NCBI GenBank assembly: GCA_033220425.1
Contig: CM065649.1
Location: 1,302,001-1,366,000, forward strand
Direction: 5' to 3'
From: Lepraria neglecta
Lineage: Eukaryota > Ascomycota > Lecanoromycetes > Lecanorales > Stereocaulaceae
Length of the DNA stretch: 64,000 bases
Below the pieces are notes generated by a model. It made no database searches. It was not told the DNA's origin and saw only the letters and a program-made list of their open reading frames with translations. Shown here in pieces: positions 1 to 12,342 of the stretch (positions are counted from its first letter, which is position 1; the number at the start of each line of letters is the position of its first letter). A program made the translations under genes and the position numbers.

Positions 1-860
1 AGGAGGTTTACCAACCCTTGCAGCAATCTTTTTGGAATAAAGTTGTTATTTTACGATCACATGTTCAGCTTAATAATAGTGGATGAGACGGCGCTCTATA
101 CACCAAAAACTCCCGCACGCTGTTAAAGGCGGGGCTTGGTAGAGCCCGGATAGGACCCCTAAGGGAATCTCTTAAAGATTCAGGGTGAACGCCAGGGGGA
201 GACGTCAAGGCTAGCGATGTCATTATATTGGCGTGGAAACTTTCCGATCACTTAATAACTCAATAACATTGCCCAATTTCGGCTAACTCTGAGGAGCCTT
301 CCCTGGTCTCGATCAGCTATTGACTAGTCTATTTCAAAATGCTACGTGCGGTGGCTGTCTTTCGTCCAGTTTTTCCACGTGGTGCGGCATGCTTAGTTGT
401 TTCTAGCAGGCCTACAGTACCTTAATCTTGGGTTCACGGGTCACCACGTGGCGCTTCCATCACCATTTGTATTTATAATCCGCCTATTCCCGCTATTTTG
501 GCTCTCATGGCTGCAATCGAGAATGGAACTTGAACTTGCCTGTTGAGTAGAGATGCAGAGAACTTAGGACAAGGGATGTCAACAGTTGCAAGCTAGATCT
601 AGTCTACTATCTTTGAATCTAGAGATAGCCAAGAATGAAGCGACTTCAGCCTCGACCCGGAAACATCAGCGAGCGCAAACCATGGCTCTACCGCATTCCA
701 TAACAGAAACGATAGACTCCGCCCTTATTCAAAGTATAAGTGTTGCTTATATATATTTGTCCCCGTTCCCTGTCAGCAGTGGTCAGTAGTTACATCCATT
801 AACATATCATGGCTAACGAAGGAAAAAAGCATACAGACAAGGACTTGGCTATATTTCGAA
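1..860. other. Left edge, no recognisable gene
   Basis: I see no convincing coding region. The short open frames are not supported by splice-consistent structure or family similarity. The composition is mixed and not strongly RIP-like. An ATG at 809 opens a 30-codon frame that is one base out of phase with the repeat-bearing frame that follows. Confidence 0.5.
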
Positions 861-1157
861 GCGAGAGCAAAAGAGAGGGGACGGGTTGGCAGAGATGGTG
901 AGGCGGACTGTAGCATTGAGCCGCGACCTGAGAAGAAGGGAATCTTGAGGGCAAAGGAAAGGGACCAGGTTAGTAGAGATGACGAGGGCGTCTATCACAT
1001 CAAGCTGCAACCTGAGAAGAAGGGAATCTCAAGGGCAAGGGAAAAGGAGCGGTTCATTAGCGATGACGAGGACGACTATAGCATCGAGCCGCGACCTGAG
1101 AAGAAGAGAGTCTTGAGCAGAGCCTTGGACAGAATCTTCGATCCCTCCGCTGCGTAG
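861..1157 (+). CDS. Unidentified ORF built of 28-residue repeats (5' end unclear)
   Basis: An open frame ending at a TAG at 1155-1157 encodes a charged protein of three 28-residue repeats, each with a core like PRPEKKGILRA followed by an Asp/Glu/Arg-rich stretch. I do not recognise the family. The frame stays open further upstream without an in-frame ATG; the nearest ATG (809) lies in another phase, so a short intron, a frameshift or pseudogene status is possible. A GTAAG follows the stop directly at 1157-1161, which could be a donor if the stop is not used. No signal peptide or domain is visible. The repeats are the only firm observation; a coding role is inferred from the 84-bp (multiple of three) period. 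Confidence 0.3.
   Translation, partial: ARAKERGRVGRDGEADCSIEPRPEKKGILRAKERDQVSRDDEGVYHIKLQPEKKGISRAREKERFISDDEDDYSIEPRPEKKRVLSRALDRIFDPSAA
862..1117 (+). repeat. 84-bp tandem repeat, about three copies
   Basis: The core CCTGAGAAGAAG starts at 927, 1011 and 1095, exactly 84 bp apart. Copies 1 and 3 also share GCCGCGA just before the core. Substitutions between copies are scattered and keep the frame open. Confidence 0.8.
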
Positions 1158-2075
1158 GTAAGCTAGGAATGGTGCAATGCTATCCTGCCATGGAATCCGA
1201 TCCATCGCCACTCCCGCATACTGCAACTGGCGAACCAAACTCGCAAGACTCGGATATGTGCAACGAAGTCATTATTACATCCGCGTCACTCTCAGCAAAG
1301 CTCATAATGACCAGAAGTCTAATCCTCAGCCCTCTCATGCTCCGAACTTTGGAATTCCGCACGAGAAAAGCCACGCATTTTGACAGCGTACCTACACACA
1401 TATGTCTCCGACTTACTCGAGGTCGTATGATACTTTCTCGACAAGACATAGACGGGCAAAGTGTCATTGTCTGGCTGCTAGATGGACGTGAAGCCGAATT
1501 TCGCAAATCAGAGTGCAAGCACTTCAGCGTACGTGGGTAGATTCTAGGTGGCAAGATCGCAAACTCGATTGTAGGATGGTATTGGGTGGAGCATAAGGAT
1601 TATGGCGAGAGGACGTGTGGCTATCTTGGGTATGCAGATGCCGCGTGACGACTTCAGATCAGCTCTACTTACGCTGATAAGCGACTTAGACAAACTACAG
1701 AGAAGCCATAACAGGTTCCGACAATGCAGATGAGGATGAGTAGAGCATTGCCTCTTCAAACCCCTTTTATGGATTGCAGTATTCCCATCTCAATGCCAGC
1801 AGAGCTCGCGCAGAAGGGATATCTGTTGGCATACATCGTTAATTTAGACTGCTATGTATTGGTGTATCTACCTATCCCTATTTTCCGCATATCGTTCAAA
1901 ATCAAGCTTCGTAGCTCATAGCAATGAGTAGCCATTGTAAGCTCCAGCAGTATCGCCAGTCATCAGCGATCCAAGAAGCTGTAGTTTGTTGTATACATCG
2001 TAGTAAAGACCATGCCTCCTTTGGCATTCCCGTTCCAATTCCCACCTTCTACCGGTGCCGTGTTCCAAATTACTC
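1158..2075. other. Intergenic, no supported gene
   Basis: A 123-codon ATG frame at 1169-1540 and an overlapping minus-strand frame are open, but neither has a recognisable domain, repeat or splice pattern. The right part is the 3' flank of the minus-strand regulator that ends at 2076. Confidence 0.4.
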
Positions 2076-5068
2076 TCACCCAGTCCGATCCCATGACTCC
2101 ATCATTTTCTCCCATCCACCTTCTGGCGTCATGCCACTCAGCACGCCCGGTGTTGCTCCGGTCCCAAGGTCCCAACTAGCTGGCATCTTAAATAGATCAT
2201 CCTGCTCATTGCCATTCACATTCCCATTCACTGGACTACGTGCATTTGCTGAAGCCGAGCCTTGTGCAGAGAACATGTTCTCTGCAGGTGGCGTGTATAC
2301 CGACGTATACGAGGTGTATGTCCCAGCGACAGTTGGCCTGGAAGACGCTTGCGTCGTAGCTGCATCGTCACCCGGCGGAGTGTAAGAGGTGTGGGATGAA
2401 GAGCGATTGTAAGACGTCGATGATTGGGGCGTAAGGCCTGTAGAATTGCTTGAATTATTGGCTTGGTCAGACATCTCGGTATCGAAGCCGTTGATATTCA
2501 TGTTGCCATTAATCACAGGGTTAAGGCTAATTGGTTCGTTATTGGAGAAGCTTGGGTTCCAAGCGCCTTGGGGGAAGACACCCGGTAGGTCTGTTGGTAG
2601 GTTCTTGGAGTGCGTCTCATTCTCGGGGAAGAACGGGCGGACTATTTGCGCACTCTTGCCTCTTTGAAGGGCGGAGTCGATGTTACGGAAGGCAAATTCT
2701 TGTTGGCGGGGAGATTCCACTCTGGGTGATGGACCGTCCTTGTTGGGATCAAATGAATTTGGAAAGCGCATTTCGGCTGGAGATGTAGTAGCCTTTGGGG
2801 AGGATTCGGAGAGATTGATGATTGGCTGGCAGTTCTGTCTCATGGGTTGTTGATTCATGGGGTCGTAGTCACGTCTGAGGGGTTTGGGTTGGTTCTGGAT
2901 CTATGAACGTGTCAACGACGGCCCTCACGGATCCTAGGGAGTGTGAAGGGTTTAGATGAATATGCGTACCTTTCCCTCCATGTAGACTGATGAATAATCC
3001 GGGTTGTGGAAGAAGATGTCCAAACCGCTACCCTCAATGTCCAGATTCAACTGAACCAAGAAGGACTCGGTAAGATGATTCTTCCTCTGCAGCGTCCTCA
3101 TGGCAGTAAGAAGTAAGTTGAGATGATTACAATTTTCCTGGTCGTCGGGTTTCTTCTTCAGCGACTGTACAAAGACACGAGCTGCCACATATAGACAGAA
3201 GGCCATGAATGGATTCATCTGGTCGTCGTTAGCCAACCCGTTTAGAGCGGGAATCAGTGTTTACTTACGCCAGCAAGGTCCATATTACTGATCAAGCGCA
3301 TGACCCGAGAGACATCTTGTGCAGCAACGATGCAGCGAGATCTGCTTTCCTCGATTACGTGGTTGGGTAAATGATTTCTCTCTGCCTTAAAGATGGCGGC
3401 CTGGTGGAGGCAAATAGTGGAAGTGTGGACGGCGAAATTGAGGAATACGACGTTCGCATCTCGAACGCCTTCGGGTAAACGTAGATGCGTTGGAAGTGCC
3501 AAAGAAGTATGCGAGAGCATGTTGTCAAGTTTGCGGTGACGCCTCCAGAATTCCCCATTTATGTCATCCTCCCTTTGATTGGGATCTTGACGGTGAAGGT
3601 GGGTAAGGTTAAGTCCAAAGAAATGGGAAACAAAGACGACCCCGGCGAACGGTGAAAGAGACGATACTTGTTGAGGTGTCATCGCATCGGTCAGTGTTGC
3701 TGTAGTTTGAGCTGTACATCTCTCGTAGGCCTCTTCGCTCGCTGGAAGACATGTCATTATCTAGAGAAAGAATCAGTGTTGTTCAGCCCCCGCAAATACC
3801 ATTTGCCCTCCACTCACATCTCTTTCATCAATACTCATCGGCCAGCCGGTCCCAATACTGGCGTAGCGATCTATACAGTACGCCATCCAGAACGTCCTTC
3901 TTCGCTCCTCGCGCTCTGTCCAGTCTCTCGGCGGAGGTAGACATTGTTTGACATCCATGCCAACGCCGTCCACTCGATTAAGACCCATCATAAGGACCAG
4001 ACGAGCCGCTCGGCCAACACTCATCCAAGCTCTAGGAAAATACATCATCTTGAATTCGTAAGTTGCTATGAGGGCCCAGGCCTGGGCGTGGGCAATGGAT
4101 ACAAATCCCTCGCCTTGACCTTTCATTTCGTCGATTTCGATGTACTTTCGTGCTCGCTTGTAGAATATGTCTTGATGATGTATATACTTGTCGGTAATGG
4201 TGGCTGCATGGCACCACATGATATATCGAAGGGAGATCGGTGGTCGTCTTTCAGGGTTCAGGTCCATTGACGCCGCGTATCGGTATTTGTGAAGCATAGG
4301 GAGGGAGGGATGTATCTTTTCGAAGTAGACTTCCGTCCTTGGACAAAGTCAGTATGTATTTGAACGAAGGCCTGAGAATCATACATTTCGTCAATAGCTT
4401 CCTGCATAGGCATTGGCTCTTCCAATCCCAGCCCGATCATTTCCCACGAGAAATTGGCGTCAAGTCTTAGATCGAAATCCGGCATGATCTGTGGATCTGG
4501 CATCATCTCTGGAGGTAATGCGATGGGATGTTCGGCATCGGGTATAGGGTCGAATGTTCCCTCTGGCATTGACTGGTCCAAGCCTCCATGCATACCCACC
4601 GGAGAGCCGGTTCGAAAAGTCGTCCCTTGAAATCCATTTTGTTCAGGTCTTTCGTGTCCGTAGACAGTCTCACTTGGCTTGGCTTTCTTGTCCTTTGACT
4701 TGAGCTGGGTCTCCACTTGAGCTGCACAGATTGAAAGGACAGATCAGTCCAACGTTTCTTTCTAGAGATTGACCAAGATACCAACCTAATCGCGCTTCCA
4801 GATCCTTCACGTAACCCCTTTTCGGTCCACTCTTTCGCCGCACCTCATCGTAAGCACAATTGTGTCCTAGTCTCTCGCATGTCGCGCACTTTGGTTTGTT
4901 TCCATCACACTTAAGCTTTCTCTTCCTGCAGATCACGCATGCTATACGCTTTGTCTTCGGCGCTTCATCGTTATGTTCTGGACTATCCGTACTTCTGGAG
5001 GCCGAATGTGGCTGCCTGGAGAGGTCATTGAAGAATCCATCGTCATCGTTGCTGGAATTGGGGGTCAT
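2076..5068 (-). CDS. Zn2Cys6 transcription factor with fungal-specific middle domain
   Basis: Probable sequence-specific nuclear regulator. I place six exons, read from 5068 downward: 5068-4786, 4721-4385, 4337-3818, 3760-3269, 3218-2970 and 2900-2076, giving 2,706 nt and 901 aa in frame. The zinc cluster is complete: Cys 44, 47, 54, 61, 64 and 71 (CX2CX6CX6CX2CX6C), followed by the basic linker RRKSGPKRGYVKDLEARL and a short coiled coil. Exons 2-4 carry the fungal_TF_MHR-type middle domain (KIHPSLPMLHKYRY, then a tract with YCIDRYASIGTGWPMSIDER). The C-terminal roughly 270 residues are Asn/Ser/Pro/Gly-rich and low-complexity, as in activation regions. The first intron uses a GTTGGT donor, chosen because it restores LEARLAQVETQLKSK. 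Target genes are unknown; the neighbours do not reveal a pathway. Confidence 0.9.
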
Positions 5069-5395
5069 GGTGGGTCATAGGTTGGGGAATTAGAGTTCCT
5101 CAGTTGTCAGGCAGATGTAGACTTCTCCTTGTGCTTTGGTCGTATATCGGGAAGGGGTTGACGTTGTTTGTTTTCAATTGATGATGTTCGGTCTGTCCTT
5201 AATAATCGGAGCTGTCCCGCATCACATTCAGCCCTGCCAAACATGCAGGGATTCGAACCGAAGATACGTCAAACAACCCGAATACGCTTTACAGGGGCTA
5301 TGTCGCTGCAGGGCCAAGGTCGCAGATGGTCAAAATGTGAATTATTGCTATATACAGACATGCGTGACCTCTGTATGGAAGATGGCAGGAGTCAT
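5069..5395. promoter_or_regulatory. Upstream region of the Zn2Cys6 regulator
   Basis: About 330 bp 5' of the regulator start. I can point to no specific binding site. Overlapping plus-strand frames of 110-130 codons extend from here to about 5525 but show no domain, and I treat them as chance. Confidence 0.35.
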
Positions 5396-5545
5396 CTACG
5401 AATACGGCCCAGACGTTGCTCCGACCGCCTTGGCATTATCACCGCAAAATGTCTTGGCCACGAGACCGTTTTCGCTTGGCTGGGGTACGAATCCCACTTC
5501 TAAGCCACAATCCTTCAGGAAGTGAATATAATCGGAGCCGTGCAT
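5396..5545 (-). CDS. Possible 49-residue ORF, unidentified
   Basis: A short ATG frame (ATG at 5545-5543, stop at 5398-5396) reads MHGSDYIHFLKDCGLEVGFV at its N-terminus and has a protein-like composition. It lies between the 3' end of the ribosomal protein gene and the start of the regulator, both on the same strand. There is no recognised domain. It could be a small gene, the last exon of a decayed gene, or part of the 3' UTR of the ribosomal protein gene. Confidence 0.2.
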   Translation of the reverse strand: MHGSDYIHFLKDCGLEVGFVPQPSENGLVAKTFCGDNAKAVGATSGPYS

Positions 5546-5655
5546 CGAGATCTAGGTGGAGAGTGAATGCTGCGTTCCATGGCTTCATCTAATGGGTAGG
5601 GACCTGAGGTAAAGAACAAAATGTCGCCTTCGTGTGAGGGGACTTCTGTCATGCT

Positions 5656-6858
5656 CTAATCTGCCTTCTTCTTTTTCTTCGCTTTGGCTTTCTTTCCCTC
5701 TGATCGTGGGCGAGGAGTAACGACGTATCTATTAACATTCGACTTCGTCCTGGTCTTGTAGCCGCTCTTGGTCTATGAAAGTGTCAGTGGATAGAATAAA
5801 CATAGTGTCAGGATACGTACCAATTGACCCCAGATACTAACGGGGTGGACATTGCCTTTGGATTTCCCTCGACCTCCACCATGAGGATGATCAGATGCGT
5901 TCATGGCGACACCCCTTACTGTCGGGCGAATACCCAACCATCTCTTTCGACCAGCTTTCCCGAGCTGTCGCCTGTTGAAGTTGACATTGCTTGCAGTCCC
6001 AATTGTTGCGCAGCAGTCCCTATGAATTCTCCGTACCTCCCCACTCTTCAGTTTGACATCCACATACATTGCTTTCTTGGAACCTCCTTCGCCTTTGCTG
6101 ACCACTGTTGCGAAAGTGCCAGCACTTCGACATAGCTGTGCTCCACCCCCTTTCTTAAGACCAACATTGTAGATAATAGTACCTGGTGGTATCATGTGTA
6201 GTGGCATGCAGTTCCCTCTGAAAGCTGTTTTGGCCGCAATCATACCGGCATCCGCCGTACCCCCAAGCTCCCGTATCAAGTGATCCGGAATTCCCTGCCT
6301 AAAACTTTCGACTTCTTCCCCTGCCCTCATACCATGTGGCGCGACAATATACGAGTAGCTCCTCGTTTGGCCGACAGTCCGGCTGAGCAGCGCAATGTGT
6401 GCACTTCGACCAGGGTCATGTTCTATCCGCTCCACAAGGTGTTTGCCCGGTTCCATACGATGGTAGTCAAGGACTCGTATCCTCCTTTTTGCACCTCCAC
6501 CTCGATGTCTGACTGTTATCTTGCCTGTATGGCTGTTCCGTCCTCCAATATGTTGGCCTTTTCTCGCAAACGTCAATGGGAGGTGAGGTCGACCTTTGTA
6601 GAGATGGTCGTTGATCGGCCGTTTGAGATGGCGTACACCAGGTGTACGGGGCTTGTATGTTCGTAGTATCGCTGCATTTTTCTCTTCTGGCGCATAACTC
6701 GGATGGGATTGGACGCCGAGAGGTTCATTGGTAGCTCTGCCTGGATCCTGAGGTGGAAGAATTTCCGTAGTGTACGAATGTATTAAACGACGAGAGAGCG
6801 TATGAAGGCATTCGCAGCGGTGGAGGGACTGCCGAGTAAGCAGTCGTGGCTGTAACAT
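5656..6858 (-). CDS. rml2: Mitochondrial large-subunit ribosomal protein L2 (uL2m)
   Basis: Structural protein of the mitochondrial 50S-like subunit, near the peptidyl-transferase centre. Two exons: 6858-5821 and 5772-5656, with a 48-bp intron (GTACGT...CATAG), giving 384 aa. I start at the ATG at 6858 (MLQPRLLTRQ...) rather than the more upstream ATG at 6963, because it gives a basic, hydroxylated presequence typical of mitochondrial import; the upstream start would add a hydrophobic stretch. The L2 signature is complete: GGGAKRRIRVLDYHR in the first half and AMNASDHPHGGGRGKS with the invariant histidines near residues 324-326. The second exon supplies the usual basic, Lys-rich tail. It lies head to head with the cyclin gene, with 854 bp between start codons. 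Confidence 0.93.
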
Positions 6859-7712
6859 TCCTGAGATACCCGCGATGATATCTAGGTTACTGAAGATGAA
6901 GTAGGCCGTCAACAACGTCCATAGTGCTAATTCGAGCTCACTGCAATGGAATTTGGATTTCACACAGATCCCGCTTAGTCATTAACTAAATTAGGTAAAG
7001 CGCATATCTCGCGTTGTTGCCATGCGAGATCCTAGGAGATCCTAGCTCGACTTTGCCCGGAGAGCTCGAGAAATGCAAGTCCCTTCCATTTGAGACATGA
7101 AGCATTTGACCTCCAACATTCTACTCTACATCTCAACCTGTACCTCCTACACCGTTCATGCAGCATTGATCTGTAATTAAACTGCATCTTCCAAAAAGTT
7201 TTCTGGTTCCTGGTACCTAGCCGCCTAGTCGCTTGTTAGCGCAGAAACACGGCCGCAGACGTGCGTACTGTTTACCTCACGCTCCGCCTCGACAATTTCC
7301 ACCACCTCTCTCCACCACCACATCCTCCCTAGAGGTCATTGTACCTCAGCACTTTCGAAGACCCTCTGCCACCTCGGGTCATCAAAGAGCTTCGACCAAC
7401 AAATCTCAAGCCCGTACTCGCTTGTATCAACAACGCGGAGACTATTTGATACAAGGTATCAAATATCGCAAAACACGGCCAACTCCACCAAACTTCCCTG
7501 TTTCCCTCCTACAATAGGTACATTACCTTCCTGAACAATGAGCAAAGACACGGGGAAGCTGGAAACGTCCGTTGTGACTAACACTTGCTTAGCAGAGCTA
7601 AGCAACACCGACAGTACGGTTACGAGCTACGAGGCAGATATCCAGACCAATTGACCTTTCCTGGAAGGCGATTCGACTCGGCCGCGCTGCAGCCAGAATC
7701 GAAAATACAAAA
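6859..7712. promoter_or_regulatory. Shared upstream region of rml2 and cyclin B
   Basis: This 854-bp stretch lies between divergent start codons. It contains pyrimidine-rich tracts and short open frames that I regard as 5' UTR or chance. A CTTGCTTAG at about 7584-7592 could be the acceptor of a UTR intron. I see no clear TATA box. Confidence 0.45.
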
Positions 7713-9430
7713 ATGCCTCCAGTATGTCACTGCACCCGTCTTGAACGCGAAAGCAGTCACGCACGCCGCGTTGTGTACAAAGTGGGGTCATAGCATGTAC
7801 TAACAGACATGACAGGCACGAACAATACGGCAGCGTGCCATCAACAATGAGAACGACGAGAATAGTGGCACGACACGTCTGACGAGAGCAAAGGCCGCTG
7901 CTCGGACAGGACCCGAAGACGCGGGTAGTGAAAACATGGTCAAGAAAACTTTGGCGACGAAGAAGTCTGCAACGAACGTCTCAAACGCGAATGCTGCACA
8001 TGGACAACGGAAGAGGGCGGCATTGGGCGATGTCAGCAACGTTACAAAGAACGAATTGGTGGACTCGAAAGAAGGCAAGAAGGCGTTGAGTGGAAAGGCC
8101 GGACTTGTATCCAAAGCTGCACAAAATGCTGGTGTACAGAAGCTCTCGCGTACAAATTCGAGTCGATCAATCCTTGGTGCCAAAGACAACAACAAGAAGA
8201 CAACCTCTTCGGACCTGAAGCGCCCGGCAAGTGGCTCAGGCGTGATGGGTGGAGCCACCAAAAAGAGACACACTGGCTCAACAGGTAGCCAACAATCAAC
8301 CAAAGAGGAGCACGCAGACTCAGAGAACAAGCCACCACAGAAGAAAGCAACCGGGACGGAGATAGAGCGCGTCAAGGCAGAGGTGAAGCAGGAGGACGCG
8401 CCTGTTGTTACTTCCCAGACAGAGCCTCAAGTCAAGCAAGCCTTCGCCGATGGCGTTCAAGACTTGGACGCGGAAGATTATAATGATCCTCTCATGGTTG
8501 CTGAGTATGTTGGCGAGATCTTTGAGTATCTCAAGGTCCTCGAAGAGTCAACAATGCCCAACCCAGACTACATGGACCACCAAGAACACCTGGAGTGGCA
8601 GCTGCGCGGTGTCCTCATCGACTGGCTAATAGAAGTCCACACCCGATTCCACCTCTTACCTGAGACCATCTTTCTCGCCGTCAACATCGTCGATCGTTTC
8701 CTCTCCGCCAGAGTCGTCGAACTAGAAAAATTACAGCTGGTCGGTATCACAGCAATGTTCATCGCGTCAAAGTACGAAGAAGTTCTTTCGCCTCACGTTG
8801 AAAACTTCAAGCACGTCGCGGACGATGGCTTCTCAGAAGACCAGATCCTGAAAGCGGAGAGATTCGTTTTGTCTGCCCTCAACTACGACCTTAGCTATCC
8901 CAACCCCATGAACTTTCTCCGAAGGATATCAAAGGCCGACAACTACGACATCCAGACGCGTACCCTTGGGAAGTACCTGCTCGAGATCAGCTTGCTCGAT
9001 CATCAATTCATGGGTTACCACCCAAGTCACATCGCCGCGGCTTCTATGTATCTAGCTCGACTGATACTGGAGCGAGGAGAATGGGTATGTTTGTATTCTG
9101 TTCCTTCATGACATTGTGCTGACCATTACAGGATGCGAATCTTACGCATTACTCCGGCTACACGGAAGAAGAGATTCAACCTGTCTTCAAGCTTATGGTT
9201 GACTATCTCCACCGCCCCGTTCTCCACGAAGCATTCTTCAAGAAGTACGCGAGCAAGAAGTTCCTTAAAGGTATGGCTACACGTCCGTCTAGCTCTAAGT
9301 ACTTACTGACTGATGTCTAGCATCCATCCTTACCCGACAATGGGCAAAGAAGTACTACCCACTCTACCTCGATCCACAAACCACAACTACACCCTATGGT
9401 TCTCTCAACACTCACAACAACAAAGGGTGA
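7713..9430 (+). CDS. G2/mitotic-specific B-type cyclin
   Basis: Regulatory subunit of the mitotic Cdk1 kinase. Four exons: 7713-7721, 7816-9084, 9132-9270 and 9321-9430; 508 aa. The first coding exon is only nine bases (Met-Pro-Pro), followed by a GTATGT donor and a 94-bp intron with a CTAAC branch site just before GACAG; the join restores ARTIRQRAINNEN. A destruction box of RxxLxxxxN form (RAALGDVSN, residues 70-78) marks it for APC/C turnover. The two cyclin folds follow: the N-terminal box starts with EWQLRGVLIDWLIEVH near residue 260 and includes SKYEEV; the C-terminal box ends with the WAKKYYPLYL segment of the last exon. The roughly 190-residue N-terminus is Lys/Ala/Ser-rich and disordered. 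The homologue in Aspergillus is NIME; I leave the symbol blank because the species is unknown. Confidence 0.93.
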
Positions 9431-11552
9431 TGACGCACCGCATGTCAGCAATTGTGCCGTCGCTGCCCCCTCAAACTCAACTCGACCCTCGAAATGCTTT
9501 TCTACACGGCATGACCAAAATTTGGATGAAGTTTATTGTAAATGACCTGAGCGCGAGCGCTGTGTGTCAAGCACAGCAACTTCATCTTTCCTATTGCACC
9601 ATTCCTCAGCATCTTTATTACTGCACTACTAGCGTTCTGGCACCATGAGTATCTTTACCATTCACCATGCTGGCGCTGGAGGTCCACGCACATGGCGTAT
9701 GGAATGTTCTTCCAATCCAATGGCAATAATGACAGGCATTCATCGGGGAGTATCCCTGGCGTGATGGAATGCGGGAAATAGCTAGAACATGCGCATTGGC
9801 TTTCCGCCGCTGGTACTTCAATCGAGCTTTGGCACTCTATTGCTGTTTTTCCAAAAGATGGGTCACCGTTGGACACTGACCGCATGTGTATAGCTTCTGC
9901 AAAAAAAAATCTCCCCCCGCTTATGCTCAACTTCTTCTATGGAACAACAAAATCTTTGTTAGAGGTCTTTCCTTCCCAGATGTCTCTTCAACGAGTCTCA
10001 TCACTTTCCACGCCACACATCGTTCCGTTCGTCGCTAATTCATCATAAGCTATGACAGACTATGATTGATTGCGTCAGCTGACAGAATCTGCAAGGAGAT
10101 TCAAGACGTCCCATCTCATGTGGTGGTCTTTTGATATTGCATAGCTTGAGGGGCTAGACAGACTCGGCCCCACCATGTATATGTTGATATAGAAATAGCA
10201 CTAGACTGGATTAAGGTTTCTTTATTTCCAGCTTTGTTTGCAAAAACCTAGCAGCTCAGCATCGGAGTCAGTGATAAATTTCAGCGACTTACTCCCGACC
10301 TGATCAGCATCCATTCGCGAGCTGGCGAAACTGGACGGGTGTGCTGCCTGGCAAGTTCACCATTCCATCCAGCAGACTTGACCTTTCTTGCACTCCAGAA
10401 CAGAATCACCTATTCATCCTTTTCTATACAACATGTGGATAAGCCAAGGTCAAGTCCTCATATAGAGTTGATTCCTCGTTGCTTGGTGGGGAAAGCGTGG
10501 CTTCCATTCATTGAGAGAACTTCGCCTTTGTTCGTTGGGTGACTGTAGAACGTTAAGGTCCACTTTACCAAGCCCGCTCCTAGCAGTCTATTGACATATC
10601 GCAAGCAATGCATAGAAGCAGTCGCGCCAGCCAGCTTTGACATTACTCCTCATACCCACTCTCACCACATTCGAGAAGGCCTTGGTCCCTGGTTCCAGCA
10701 CCTCTCTTCTCCCCATTCGGCGAGTCTCTGTTCACATATACCTTTTGCTGTCGAGCACTCTTGAAGATCACCGACTCGCATCAACTTCCCCTGATGAGCC
10801 AAAGCCAACACACCTCGGTAGATTAGGTGCCATATTCGCGGTATAAGAGATAAGATGGTCACAAGCGTTGATGGAAAGAGCAACCCCGACTAGATTGGTG
10901 GTTCCGTCTTCGCTTTCGATCAGTATTCGAGGATCTGGGTGAGATCGATGATTTCATGGGAACTTCATCTTCAGTCCTCCTTAAGAAGTAAAGTAGTAGG
11001 AAAGGGTAATAGAACATGCCTCTTTACCAGCACTGTTACCCGTAGGAGAAGTTGATACATTTGCTCTCGGCTTCCCGGGTGCCGACGGAGATGTTGCTTC
11101 TCTTGTAGAAGTGAGGGACTGCTTCCGTTGGACACCGGGACTGTGCCGCTAGACTGTCAGCTAGAGGAGGCTAGGGAGAAAGTAATTTTACCTTGTATCT
11201 TTTGACTTCTTACCCTGCTCGTGGAGGGAACATTCCGACTGTGAATGAGAGGACTGGAGACACGTCTTTATTGCCACTGGTGAGATGTAGGATGTTGCGT
11301 TACGACGACGTACGGAGGCTATGGTGGTTGGTAGATAGCAAAGGCTTGGCATCTCAAGGCGACAAAAATCTACCCCCAGCTCAGTCGAAGCTCGCTCGGG
11401 GGCTACCGCTTTAGCGAGGGAGCTAGGTAAGCAGGGGTGATACGGCACCCTACCCTGGTAATACAACACCCCGACTGGGTAATCAACGCTTCACGCTCAA
11501 CCTTCCTTCTACTTACTAAGACCCTCTTATTCAAGTATCTAGAAAAGCGCGC
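9431..11552. other. Intergenic region between cyclin B and the first transposon nest
   Basis: About 2.1 kb without a gene I can support. The left part is the 3' flank of the cyclin gene. Several frames of 60-110 codons are open on both strands but none resembles a known family. The last 120 bp or so before the LTR of element A may belong to a disrupted DNA transposon (see findings). Confidence 0.45.
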
Positions 11553-11778
11553 TGTAAGGGCCGACCATGGAGATGCTAGACTAGGTTCGGGAGACTATCC
11601 CTCTGGTGCGGCTATGCGACAGCGCAAGTCGCATAGTGGATCGGCTTGATACGAGGGTGTAATCTCCCTCGATAAATATATTGTCTCTGAGGACTCCTAC
11701 CTGAGTTCCTCAGGATTCAGTCTATCTAGTAGCAAATCCATTAGTTATATCAGTTATATATACCTAGACCCCGTTATA
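11553..11778 (+). repeat. Left LTR of element A (226 bp)
   Basis: Begins TGTAAGGGCC and ends CCCCGTTATA. It aligns end to end without gaps to 35842-36067. Confidence 0.88.
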
Positions 11779-12342
11779 TTTCTAAATCCTTAAAACTCTC
11801 GCTATTATCGACACGATAGTAAGGGGGGTATACCCGTCTGATAACCGACCAACGCTGTAACTACCGTTACCGCTACCTACCTACTAATTAACGCCGGTAT
11901 CAAGCTAGTTAGTTAAAATTCGAATTAAATATCGAATCGAATAGTTAACTATAAGTTATAATAGCTTCCTTAGCGGGAGTAAGATAATAACTTAGATTAG
12001 ATCCTAGTAATAGTATACTTAGAGGAGCCAATACGAGCGAAGAAGCTAGTACCAGTATAATACAGGTAAATACTAAGGAGTATACGGTATTTTAGGCCTA
12101 TTAGATATACCGTTAATAGGCTTTATTAAGTTTTAAGATGTAAGGGATAGTAAAGAGTATCACGGGCTGGCCATGCATGCGCATATCTCATTGGGCCTAG
12201 CTCAGGGGCTGCCGCCTATATAGATCCTTCGCCCGCCCATATGGCCTTCTTTCCTTAGCATTAGTATTTTATCCATATCACCTCATTGATAGCCACCGTT
12301 CTACCACCACTAGATTAGGCCGTGACAAAGAGATCAATCCTA

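Noticed and set aside
1169-1554. Overlapping frames of about 123 codons on both strands
   Set aside because: Mirror-image open frames without family similarity; neither can be preferred.
5235-5262. GGTTCGAATCC motif (minus strand) suggesting a tRNA T-loop
   Set aside because: The flanking bases do not form a T stem, and no acceptor or D-arm is found at the right distance.
5455-5510. GGGTACGAATCCCA segment resembling a tRNA 3' half
   Set aside because: The T stem pairs only partly and no matching 5' acceptor strand lies 60-75 bp upstream.
6859-6963. Upstream in-frame start for the mitochondrial L2 gene
   Set aside because: It would put a hydrophobic stretch before a good mitochondrial presequence; the ATG at 6858 fits import better.
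9431-11552. Several 60-110-codon frames
   Set aside because: None shows a motif, and splice joins do not extend them into a recognisable protein.
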